From: Glandiceps talaboti
Taxonomy: Eukaryota; Hemichordata; Enteropneusta; Spengelidae
Direction of reading: 5' to 3'
DNA length: 64,000 nucleotides
NCBI RefSeq assembly: GCF_964340395.1
Contig: NC_135564.1
Location: 4,238,861 to 4,302,860 of the forward strand
Shown: one piece after another, positions 36,901-47,400 of the stretch
Layout of the letters: every line of letters begins with the position of its first letter
How positions within the stretch are numbered: position 1 is the first letter of the stretch
Notes under the pieces: generated by a model
Databases searched by the model: none
Told to the model about the DNA's origin: nothing
Seen by the model: only the letters and a program-made list of their open reading frames with translations
Translations under genes and position numbers: made by a program

Positions 36901-38901
36901 AGAATGAAGCTTATTAAGTGCTTCACATTATATGGCAATAAGGACATTTACCTGGTTATTAATCGCTGGTAAGATATAAGGTATTTGCTTTGTAAACTCC
37001 AGTGTCTTAAAGTCTTCAACTGACAACATTTCCACTGGACAGTATTCACGTAATACGGTAAGAACTGCTAAACATAATCGACCACTTCCTTGGTTAGGTT
37101 CTGTTAATACTTTCTTCAGTTGTGTCACTAAATCTTTTGATAAACTATCAACGAGATAAAAACCATTATTGATTCTAGTCTTTCAGTTTTAATCACTACT
37201 CATTTTCCTGTTACTTAAAACATGATGAGGACTGGGTAATTATTTTGGATTTTTAATTTATAAAACAATTTCCTACTTGAAAAGGCCATATGAAACAACA
37301 TATGCCAGGTCCTTTATTGTAACTCAATAAATTGCAAAAGATTAATAAATGTGTAAAATGTTTGATATTATACATACAATAACAAAATTTTTATACATTT
37401 TATTTAGCTTTTTGCAATGTATTGAGTAACAAATACAGACTTGGTCAATGTCGTTTCCCATTGATTTTCAAATTAGGAAGCCATAATAAAAAGTTTGATC
37501 ATTCAAAAAACTCAAAATATATACCAAATCGTCATCCATATGGCCACTTTAAATTTAAGAATCTGAAACAGTTTAAATCAATATTATGTAAAACAATAGA
37601 ATCACACTGGTAGTACAAAGACATTAATTATACACATTAGCACTTTAGAACACATTAACTTACTTTCTACCAAACTTTACTGAGGAAACAAGACCAAATA
37701 ACTGTCGGAGTTGATTTAAAACTTCACTTTCTCTCTCTTTTGACTGGAACATCCAAGTCACTTTCTTGTTGAAGTCTTTGAAATCTTCCTCACTAATTCC
37801 CCTATCAAGATGAACAAAACGATTATGTTATGTTTGTATATTAAATATAAACATGTGACCTGTGAAAGTGAATTTAACACAATGCAGTTCACTGCTGCTC
37901 AGAGAAAAATAAAAATAAATATAAAGACATTTAAAAAATGACACACAAGAATAAAGGTGTCGAAAAACGTAAAAACAGACAAAACCAAACAATCAAGTGA
38001 ACACTATATATTATAGTTTCCCTGCTTTCAAAAAATCATATAACTTATAAGTTACCATTTCAACATTGTACATAGAATGCATTCTTCATCATACCTTTAG
38101 ATTGCACTTGCTCATGATTGAAATGTCCCAAGGCAAACGAGTATGACATTTTGACACTCTTTTTAAGCCTTTGCCAAGTTTTGGATATCAAATCTCACTC
38201 AATTTGATTGCCATGGTAACCATGGAATCCACTTTCGACAGTGTTATTGGATCAGACACTTTCAGAAATATTAGTTAATTAATTAATTAATTAATTAATT
38301 AATTAATTAATTAATTAATTAATTAATTAATTAATTAATTAATTAATTAATTAATTAAGAGATCATTTACTGTAGGGCCACACATTATTCATTTATTTAT
38401 TTATTTACACTAGGGTAACAGTATAAACAAGTATATCCCACACCCCCACAAATAAATGTACCGTCTCAGACCACTAACTGAGCAGTCACTGCACGGTAAG
38501 GCGTAACCCCGTTTGCAAGCTGGAGATGTAGCTCTGGGAACATGCTCTTCGGAAACGTCGCAGATAGACGTGTCTGGGTTCTCAAAGTGCATATTTCCAG
38601 AGTTAGACGAGAGGGGACGACAGTGAGAACCCGTATCATCATCAAATTATTTTGATGGTGATATTTTGACCCGGGTATTTTGAAAATCAAAATATTCCGT
38701 CTGCACGAAGGAGGGGGGGCGGGGCATATTTGTCCCCCTTCCTTCACGAGACGACGCTCATGTGTGTTTCAACAACCTTTGCAAAAGCACTACGAATCAG
38801 GAATACTATTCACACACATCATTAATTGAAACGATCTCTTCTCACCTTAATTGCTCGATAACGTTTTCGACAGCTATCGAAGTACACAAGGGCGCAGCCA
38901 T
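23854..38901 (-). CDS. AP5Z1: AP-5 complex subunit zeta-1, complete
   Basis: Eighteen exons in minus order: 38901-38846, 37801-37664, 37144-36952, 35845-35701, 35032-34929, 34426-34126, 33820-33783, 33157-32995, 31970-31792, 31076-30993, 30577-30369, 29540-29454, 28981-28859, 27929-27797, 26991-26914, 25819-25712, 24585-24434, 23980-23854. All phases join, giving 805 residues, about the human length. AP5Z1 is the alpha-solenoid scaffold that, with SPG11 and SPG15, supports the AP-5 coat in late endosome to Golgi retrieval; human loss causes spastic paraplegia SPG48. Diagnostic segments shared with vertebrates include LADWLRNASI, QLLNIHGFSMLRSWLL, CLVEAVSVLNILCE, FFLNHG, VWIIGEYCSSTYDDRC, LASRCQDLIPRVLLCLSKI, NELVNLLKLP and the C-terminal HTDNNTSIPMMLQATTDIL. 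No frameshift or early stop is seen. Introns hold many foldback elements and AC, AGAC and AATT microsatellites. Confidence 0.95.
25341..25565. mobile_element. Short inverted-repeat element, family C, copy 2
   Basis: TAGGGAACTTGGAAACCCGC at the left opposes GGGATTGCAAGGTCCC at the right. The interior is the reverse of the copy at 63088-63340 (ATGTTGCACCATGGGAAATA, GGAGGTTTATTCTAATGATA, CCAGATTAGGTATTATGATA, ATCCCATAGTCCTTTGCATC). It lies in an AP5Z1 intron. Confidence 0.7.
26095..26290. repeat. (AATAC)n pentanucleotide microsatellite
   Basis: ACAAT/AATAC units run for about 180 bases with GCAAT interruptions. The isoleucine/glutamine/tyrosine open frames over it on both strands are repeat artefacts. 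Confidence 0.95.
27225..27535. repeat. Dispersed repeat shared with 10080-10440
   Basis: TTAACATGTATAATGTCTAA, TTATTGGTATTTTAAAAATT and GTAACTCCAGTTACAACTTG are followed, partly repeated, by CACTAATTAACATATACAAT and GTTGCAGCTAGTGCAGGTCT. Similar words occur in the 10.1-10.4 kb region. The element is in an AP5Z1 intron. Confidence 0.4.
28733..28781. repeat. (AC)n microsatellite
   Basis: About 24 AC dinucleotides in an AP5Z1 intron. Confidence 0.95.
28990..29398. repeat. (AGAC)n array with higher-order units
   Basis: Long AGAC tracts are punctuated four times by a spacer reading roughly AAAGAGATGTACATAC, so the simple repeat has itself been duplicated in blocks of about 80-110 bases. The array starts 10 bases upstream of the AP5Z1 exon acceptor at 28982. 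Cysteine/leucine/serine open frames on the minus strand are artefacts. Confidence 0.95.
30105..30210. mobile_element. Retroelement 3' tail and family D fragment
   Basis: GGTGCTATAGAAATTTGAAT followed by ATTG units repeats the tail seen at 14635-14665. Directly after it, AACACTGGAACTCACATGGC and ATGGGGTTCT match a family D terminus. Confidence 0.45.
30812..30950. repeat. (AC)n microsatellite
   Basis: About 135 bases of AC with a few CG interruptions, ending just before the AP5Z1 exon ending at 30993. Confidence 0.95.
31160..31520 (+). pseudogene. Possible retroelement relic (Penelope-like C-terminus)
   Basis: At about 31175 the plus strand reads RRLLEAWYIEINNLSLN, which resembles the region just before the end of Penelope-like polymerase/endonuclease proteins. 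Near 31470-31495 the words GACTCTGAAGAAGGACAAG and TCCGACGTATGTCTG recall the 3' region of such elements. A related LLEAMYMKV word is at about 36535. Identification is tentative. Confidence 0.3.
32140..32355. repeat. Tandem duplication of about 115 bp with internal palindromes
   Basis: The unit carries GAGACTGGTCTCA (palindromic), AATTTTTTACAAACTGAGAC, CAGTTCATGGTCTCAGTTTA and TTTTAGGTACCCTTACATAC. It occurs twice, with small differences. It lies in an AP5Z1 intron. Confidence 0.85.
32619..32815. mobile_element. Foldback element, family D, copy 2
   Basis: AGAACCCCATGCCATGCCAG and GTGTGGGTACTCTGGGGTAT on the left face ATACCCCGAGTACGCCACAC and TGTCATGAGGTTCT on the right, with CAGTGTTTTCTG against CAGAGAACACTG in the middle. 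Open frames across it (32598-32828) come from the hairpin. Confidence 0.75.
36525..36660 (+). pseudogene. Possible Penelope-like relic
   Basis: The plus strand reads RRLLEAMYMKVDTSHRPPNF, echoing the 31175 fragment and the residues found before the end of Penelope-like proteins. It is short and decayed. Confidence 0.25.
37220..37554. mobile_element. MITE, family B, copy 2
   Basis: The right end TCATCCATATGGCCACTTTA and internal words AATGTGTAAAATGTTTG, ACATACAATAACAAA and TTGAGTAACAAATACAGACTT match the copy at 14761-15106 in the same order. The left terminus has decayed. Confidence 0.55.
38272..38358. repeat. (AATT)n microsatellite
   Basis: About 21 AATT/TTAA units in the first AP5Z1 intron, a self-complementary tract. 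Confidence 0.95.
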
Positions 38902-39685
38902 TTTGTTGTGTTTATTTGGTTGCAAGAATCTCCTCCAATTCCTCTGCAACGCCCTCTGTGGCAACTGGGGGCTCATTAGTGCCACTCGGGCTCCAAGCAA
39001 CAAATTTAAAAAAAAAAGTTGTCATTCAAAAAAAAGCAATGGCAAATAGCTAGGTTGGTAACATCCTGGAAAATTAACCCTGACTGTTGTGTTACATCAG
39101 TAGCTGTCGACGTTGTACCTCCAAAAATTAAAACAAACTTGACATTGTCAGAATCGAGTCCCAATTTACTCCATCTGCAAGCAGGACTCCATACCTCCTA
39201 GCCCCTCAAAACCACTTAAGTACATACATTATTTTTTTATGGTGAAAGAGTGAATAAGAAAATGAAGGTAGAAATCATTCTATAACTATACCTTATGCTG
39301 AAAAATATTTGAACAAAGTAAAACTCCCAAAATGAGACACAAGTTGGAATTGATGTTTCTCTGAAATTATGCATTAATGTAGGGGATGTAAAATCATGAA
39401 ATGAATCTCCAGGACCCAAAGGTTATGAAAATATCTTTATTTCCCAGAGTTCCATTCCCCTTTGATTAAAAAAATACAGGCATTGCACATCCATATGGAT
39501 TGCTTGAAGAAACCACAATTTTTTTTTATCAAAAGATTATGCTACCACATACTTTTAGCTCCAACAACCTAAGTTTCCTGATACATTCCTTCCAAATATT
39601 TCATCAACTCTTGTGCGGTGGAAACATACAGTCCTTTAGAGTGTCAATTAAATAATCACTTGCTTATTCATAAATTCAAGGATTA
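38902..39685. other. AP5Z1 5' flank
   Basis: The start codon is at 38901-38899. The first hundred bases upstream are the most GC-rich of the locality and probably hold the 5' UTR and promoter, but no TATA box or named motif stands out. Farther left, 39350-39470 shares GAATCTCCAGGACCCAAAGG and CCCAGAGTTCCATTCCCCTT with the element at 45930-46430. Confidence 0.35.
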
Positions 39686-39686
39686 A

Positions 39687-39766
<80 letters not shown>

Positions 39767-39789
39767 AAACACACAGACACACACATGCA

Positions 39790-39828
<39 letters not shown>

Positions 39829-39830
39829 AT
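39686..39830. repeat. (AC)n microsatellite, two blocks
   Basis: Two AC tracts of roughly 78 and 42 bases are separated by ACCCAAACACACAGAC and ACATGCAGAC. Confidence 0.95.
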
Positions 39831-39899
39831 CTACACACATATGCACATGTACACACACACGTACAAAGTCTTGAAACTTTCTACATTTGTAAAATAAAT

Positions 39900-41235
39900 C
39901 CACTTATACTTTTTATTCATTCAAGAACAATTCACATAAAATATTTCAATGAAATTTACAAATATAGCAAATATATTCCTCATCTTTAATTTAAAACAAA
40001 AAAGCGATGATTTCTAATCACCATATCTTGAAGTGTTCAGTGGCTTAGTATTATATTTATACTGACTTCAATTTGACAATGAATATTCATTATGTCAACA
40101 TGTACATTTGACACATTGGTAGATTACTATTGGCTGCTGGCAAACTTGATGTAAATGATGATTGGTGTATGTAAATATCACCATATATGAATATTCAAAT
40201 ATGTAAATGTATAATTTGTCATACTGGTAGCCTGCCATTGGCTGCTGCCCAGTTTGATGATGAAATGATGATTTGACAGTGTAACTTAAATTGCACCTAA
40301 CTGTCTACAATCAAACATAGATATTTTTTCCTTTTTCATGTTTTATATATATCTAATTTTGGCAAATCCACATGTGGTAGTGTTTTTGGTTACCATGGTA
40401 ACTGATGTTCATGAAATGAGTTTTTAGACTCAGCTTAACAAATTACCCTTGATAAAACTTTTAACGGAAATCAGCTTTTTATCATCAAAATCATTATTAT
40501 AATTTTATTGTCAAAAGTATGCTTTTACAAAATATGGTATTTTTAAACTTTCCTTGATGCCATGGAAACACCTGAAACATCCTGTTTTACATCATATGTG
40601 TTACAATGTATATCCCTGACTAGCAACTGCCATGAGCAAGAACATTTTTTTAGATATTTTTTTTCATGTTTTATGGTTAATTATGGCAACAAATAATATA
40701 ATGTGGTGATTTGGTTACCATAGCAACTGATGTTCATGAAATGACCATTTTCTTTGAACTCGGTTGAAGATAAAGTAGGCTACCATCGTGAAAAAAAAAG
40801 AAGTCTGAAGTAAAACAGTTAGGAAGGTAATGTTTCTTGTCGAACTGTAAGATTCTGTGTTTCTCAAATAACAAAAACAATGTCAAATATAACTACATTG
40901 TACAATAATGCTGTGTAATGTGAAGAAACTAAATTGGACTCTATTCAAACATTACTTCCTTATATTTATACAAACACAGCATGAAAAAGTAACTTCTAAA
41001 TATACAAGCTTTCACAGAAAACATGGCCTTAAACTGGTTGGTTTTATGGCAAAGTATTGTGTAAATTCAAGTTAAGGTCAACGTGGGTGGACAAATTTGA
41101 ATGGTGTCTCTTGGTATTAAATTTTGGAAGTTATTGAATAATTCACTATATGACCATCAAGGTCAAAGTCAAGGTCAAGGTCTAAGCTTTAGTATCCATC
41201 TTGAAACATAACCTCTTTAAAATACAGATGTAGAC
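39900..41235. other. Intergenic DNA between CYP4 and AP5Z1
   Basis: No gene is seen. The pair at 40085-40180 and 40190-40270 shares ACTATTGGCTGCTGGCAAAC-like and GATGATTGGTG-like words. The pair at 40320-40440 and 40640-40750 shares TTTCATGTTTTATRKWTA-like and GGTTACCATRGYAACTGATG-like words followed by TTCATGAAATGA, so both look like old duplications. Confidence 0.45.
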
Positions 41236-41240
41236 ACTTT

Positions 41241-41480
41241 TGTGAGGTTTCACATAAAGGGCAGTCCATTATTTACTGTTATTGTGAGGTTCCACATAAT
41301 GAGCCAGGTTGCTTATTTACTGTTATTGTGAGGTTCCACATAGTGAGTCAGTCGATTGTTTGCAATTATTGCAAGGTTTCACATACGGAGGCAGGCCATT
41401 ACTTGTATTGTGAGGTTCACATAGACAAGCAGTTCATTATTCACTTTTATTGCGAGGTTCGACATAGAGAGGCAATCCTC
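41241..41480. repeat. 42-44 bp tandem repeat that includes the CYP4 C-terminal codons
   Basis: Units starting GTGAGGTT or GCGAGGTT lie at about 41242, 41284, 41328, 41371, 41410 and 41452, each containing a CACATA or GACATA word. The last unit is coding: in minus orientation it spells [11 protein letters not shown] and the stop of the CYP4 gene. The other five lie downstream, in the 3' UTR or flank. Confidence 0.8.
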
Positions 41481-44400
41481 CTTCAGATCTCAATACAATG
41501 GTGTTATAACGTCTGATCTTCTTGAAGTCATCGATGGCCAAATTAAACTTTCTCAGCACAAGACCAGTGGCAATTTTCATTTCATTCATAGCAAAATTCT
41601 GGCCAATACAATTCCTATAAAGCAATAGAATATTCACATCATAAGAGAGAATGTAAACATTAGATGTAAATGGGAGTAAATTTTTTCGGTATGTTATTGC
41701 AACATTGGAACATGTTGTTGTCACTCAATTAGGAGAGAGACTACTTTGAGAAACATGGGTGATGCCAATCACAGCAATCAACAGGCAAAAGTTTTAACAT
41801 CTTTGGAAGGATTATTACCCTATACTCTTGCTTCAAGTAAAGCATTCAAAAGTTGTTGTTTTTGGAAGATGTCAAACAGTCCTCTTGCGATCAGGTGCTA
41901 TATGTCAATTTTTTTAATGTTTACCTACTTGGCTATCAATCCAAGTTGTTATCTTTGAAATATACATCGTTCTTTGGTATAATATCATCATCCTTGGACC
42001 TGCTGAGAATGGTAGGTATGCATGTGTAGATCTGTTCTTACCTTGGACCTGCTGAGAATGGGAGATATGCATGTGTAGATCTGTTCTTACCTTGGACCTG
42101 CTGAGAATGGGAGATATGCATGTGGAGATCTGTTCTTGGTGTTCTCTGGTGTAAATCTCAATGGATTGTAGATTTCTGGGTCTTCCCATACATGGACATT
42201 ATGGTGTAAGCTGATAATACTTATGCCAAGTCTTTCACCTAATAATATAAAATATACATCATGAAGCACCAAGAGTTTAGGGAATTCATTTCTATAATAA
42301 TAAATCTCCTGAGTTTGGATCAGAAATCCTTGTCTCAAATGGGATAATTTGAACCTATGACCTCTGACTTCCAACGTACTGCTAGTCTTGAGCTTTTAAC
42401 CACCATCATACAGGGCATTATAAGGGGCACAAGCTGTTTTTGGGATGTCATTTTTTTCTGCATATTATGGTACTCACAATATCCTCCTTACTGACGTATA
42501 CTTAACCATCACTTGCAATTGACTGAACTCAAACCTGGTATTAGGATATAATTTATAAACGATCCAACGATGTAATTTATCATAAGTATCACAAAATGTA
42601 CAGAAAGTCCCTACTATGCAATCGACAGTTCTAACAATGCCAGACCACAAATTGTAATGTCTTAGAATTAGAAGGCATGCATCAACAATAAATATTATAC
42701 TAGAATAGTTCAAATGTAGTTTTTTGTAACTATTTTCACTCTAGTAAAAAGCTTATAAACTCAGCTTGTTCCACTTTAATAGGATTTTCATATAATGTTG
42801 ATTTTCATAAGGATAAGATTTGATCTATAAACCATTAACTTACCAGCTGGGATTGTGATTTTGCTATCACCAAAGGGTACAGTGATGGGTTTTTTAATCT
42901 TACGGCCTATGAATGGTACAGGAGGATGTAAGCGTAGACTCTCTTTAATGCACATAGTAAGATACGGTAAATGACCAAGATCATCCCTAGATCAAAACAA
43001 GAGTATAGAGTTATTACAGACGATTTTGTCTTAGCTTGCAAATGCTACACAATGTATCAAGATCAGTGAGACTGATCACAAGATTTCATGTTGAGATAGA
43101 CACAATAAAGATAACACACAAACACCACTTACACTGTGTAGGCTCTGTATTTTGTCGATGATAACAAAAGCAAATACAATGCATCAAACTATATTGATCA
43201 GCTACTGTGTAAGGGATGTTTGTGTGTTATCTTTATTGTGTCTTTCTCAACATGAAACCATATGATCAGTCTCACAGGTCTTTTGATACATTGTTTAATA
43301 GCATTTGCTTTTGGCCTATGGCCTACAGACGAATAAACAAGCATTCATAATAGCATTTGCAAGCTAAGATGAAACCCCCTGTATCTGGCATCAATGTTAA
43401 CAATTTTTAATGGTTGCAATAACTAGAAGTTTTACAAGTGATAAATTCTTCCTCATTTATATGACTGTCACAACGTTGGTGTGGAGTAATTGAGTCTTTA
43501 GAATGAAAGGTTGGATTTCATTTCTGGACTTATTTGGTAAAACAAAAGACAAACATTATAATAGTAACCATCACAATCATTTTTTTAGACTGTATCCATG
43601 GAGATATTCTACACATTTGTTTTCATAGCACTGCTATTTCTATGGAAACTGTAGTGTCCTGTCTGCTGTGTCAATAAGAATACTATCATAATTATCAATG
43701 ACTAAATAGCAGGATCTACCATAGAGACAACCTAACCCACAACAGAATTGGTGACGACATTAGGTAATATTTCATTTGACGTACCACTCCAATTCATCTT
43801 TGTCCTTCTGATCTAGCAACTCATCAATTTCCTCCTGGCATTTCTGTTGATATTCTGGATGTCTGGCAAGGTTATACATGATCCAAGACAGTGCACTTGC
43901 AGTAGTGTCATGACCTTCAAACATAAATGTATCCACCTCATCACGTATTTCCTGATCTGTTAAACCTTTACCATCTTCATCCTAAATGGTACCAAATATA
44001 CAATACAGACATTTTCTTTTACGGTAGCCATCTTTATTACGGTATGTTTCTCATGGACCGATCAACCCTATATTTCATCAATTTCAAAACATGATAAAAA
44101 TTGACACCCTCTACTGCAAGACCAGAAAGAAAGCAAGACTTTGTAGAAGACACATTCCCAAATGGTGGCATAATTCAAAAGAAATTTGTGACAAGAAATA
44201 AATACCACAAGTGCCTGTGTTCTGATAATTTTGATAATTAGATCTTGAAAGTCAAAGGTCAAGGTTTATCCCTCTATTATTAGGTGTAAACTTTCTTTTG
44301 AGACTTTGACCTTTGACCTTGACTCTGCTCTTCACGGTCAATTATCAAAATCCAGTTCATTTTTATTTGAACAATTTTCCATCTACACACCCAAAGTAAT

Positions 44401-47400
44401 GTCCCCTTCAAATACCAAGGCAACAAGTCTGCTGGTTTTCGATTTTATCATGCTTATCATTTATCTCAGAAATTTGCACTCTGAGAGTGTGTACAAACAA
44501 ACCTCTTTTTGCTCTTACAGAAGGCATTCAGTTTACACATGATTTTTATATCAAATGTTAATTTTCAATTATAGTCTTCCAAACCTACATTTTTTGCCAA
44601 CACAAGGCAGAATAAAACCTACTCACCCTAGCAGCAAGCAATATGTCTAAGAAATCGATATATTTTCTGTTGCTTTTCTTTCCCTGTTCTTCTTCTATTT
44701 TCATAGCCTGTCGTCGTTGTTTGATTACTTTAGCCGAATACTGATGAACTTCATTCAAAGCTTTCCTCCATTTGCGTCCACTTGGAGTCAGGTAGTAGAG
44801 GAAGTCACTAAAATATGGTGGAAAGTTCACCCTTTCTACCACCAAATCAGCCAACAAATATACTGATGAAATGTAGGGATTCCGAGTCCTAAAAAGACGA
44901 GCCACAGAAAGAATTATGCAATGATTATTTCTGGTAACAGTGTTAATACTAAGGTTCAAAACCCAGCAGTGTGACTTTTCACAATAGTTAAAATTTTATG
45001 TACTTGGTCAAAATGATAAATATAAAAATAAAGTTCCTTGCAAGTTACCACAATAGATAGGGGAACACCAAATTTAGTGGCATGTCAAATTGGCACACAT
45101 GAACCCAGGTAGCATATTTGGTTTGCATATCTTACAACATAATTATTGCTGGGAACCCAATAAATCTATAGGTGAGTGTTAAACAAAGTTATCCTTCTTG
45201 TTCTATTTTGACCTGCTAGCACAGGATAAATTGCTATTATTGGTTCTAAGAATTCAGGTAGAATTTATCTATTTTATAGCCCTCAATAGCAGAATTTAGA
45301 GACATCTGAAGAATCTGTCCTAAAATGTTACAAAATGTTGTAAGTTCAAATCTGAACAGTAATGTCTATTGTAGAGAGAGTTTTCACTATGTTGACACTT
45401 TACAGTGAAATCAACACACAAAAAAATCATATTTGGCAAACTGCCAACAACTATGATGTCACATATGATGTGTACCAATCACCAACCTTTCTGTCTGACA
45501 GTGACTTTCTAAACTAAAGATGCACTTGAAGAGACTGTCCAATGTCATTAAACTGATGTGTTCAAACATTTCTATCATTCCTTTGTCATGTATTGTCATC
45601 CATTTATCCTGAAAAATAAACCAAAATTGTGTGTAGAGATATGTTTTTTAAGTTTGGAAATAATGGGAAGAATATAATTCCCCTTTAAATCAATTAACTT
45701 TTCAGGAATCAACAAAACTTTAAGAAGGTTTTTAGGTTTATTTATGGTAAGACAGTAGCCCATTGAAATAGAGCATAAGAACATCGTCTAATTTCCTGTA
45801 CATTTCAACAAGTCAAGTACATGTGGAGACACATTTGCAAACCAATACATTTAGTAACTTATCAACATCTATTTTTGTTTGACCTTTTCTTGAATGAAAT
45901 TAATTCTACTGCTAGTGTATATATAATGCCTCTACTGAAGGGAACATCACTTCAAGAAATTAATCTTTGTAAACTTTGAGTTCTGAAGTGTCATTTAATG
46001 GGTTTCACACCATGCAAATTTCACCTGATTGCCAAGAAATTTCAAATTGAAACTTGCTTCATGTTCATCGTCCTAGCAGTGGTCAAGCACTGCCTCATGG
46101 GAATTAACAGATGTGTATATGTATAAGATGAACAAAAAATATTCATGAATCTTCATCTGAAAGTAATAAGCACTTAGGAGTCATGAATATAAATTGTTCA
46201 TCTAATACATATGTGTATGTCCCAAGATGCAATGGTGTGTGTCTGCTGACTACCATGATGTAGAGCTAGATCACTACTAAGCAAATCACAGAACAATGAA
46301 TGTTAGACAAGTTTCAATTTGGTGTTTCTTGGCTATTGCATGAAATTCAAGTGATATGAAATGATGAAATGACTCTCCAGAACCCAAATTCATAAAAATG
46401 TTTTTAATTCCTGGAGTGGGTTCCCCTTTAACACATCCGTGACTTTTAGTCAAAGAGTAAACAATCTTGTGATCAAAAACATAAATTCAGGACTCGAAAT
46501 TAACACTTGTCCTGTGTCCAAAGACTACCAATTCTTGTCATTGGGATACCATACTGTACAGCTGGTAGCCCCCTCAGGCTACCACTGATTATGTGATGGT
46601 TTAAAGGATGGAAGATTTACGTACATTATTTAAGTAACACACATACATGTATTTCCAATACAGGAACTCTGTTTTCAGTTTAGGAATATGAGACTATTGG
46701 TTACCATCCTTGGGCTCCAATTTCTGAAATTGTTAGCCCACTGGGAATACCAAAAAAAAAGTTTATTTCAAGCCCTGTGTAAAATGGTTTGATTTAAGAC
46801 TGTTTCTTACCGTCATAGTGTTGACACAGTCATTAAAGACTTGGACATATGGTTTAAGAATATCAAAATGAAAACCTGGTGTCAATAGACGTCTATTTCG
46901 ATGCCATTTACTGCCTTCACTAATGAGCAGTCCATCTCCCAACCAGGGTTTAACCATGCCATAGGTGAACTCATCTTTAGGCTCTACAGGGATAATATTC
47001 AATGAATGTGTGTTCAGTCAACCATAGAATCGTTATTACAGTCAGTTTATTCTACATTCTTGGATATCTAGATTGAAGTATTTCTCTGATATTTTAACTG
47101 AAGTTTTTCAATAAAAGTGGAATTTCATGTAAATGTGAAAACCCGGTTGATAGCGAAATTGGTGTTGGCAAATTATAACTGAAACTGATTGGTTTCTACT
47201 GAAAATTTCTACTCACAGAGTAACACAATGTTTATGAACTAACCCATGTACATTCATTTTACAGCTGATTGGTAAGGCTTCACAACAGATTGTCTTACAC
47301 TGATTATTCAAAAGGAATAGATAAATGGGTGAACAAAATGGATGGCTGGTGAGTCACCAACATTGCATAGAAGGAACCTACCTGTAGTAGCTACTATTGC

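Noticed and set aside
38410-38747. Minus-strand frames in the first AP5Z1 intron
   Set aside because: They vaguely recall a repeated peptide seen in transposon-derived open frames, but I could not name it or support a gene.
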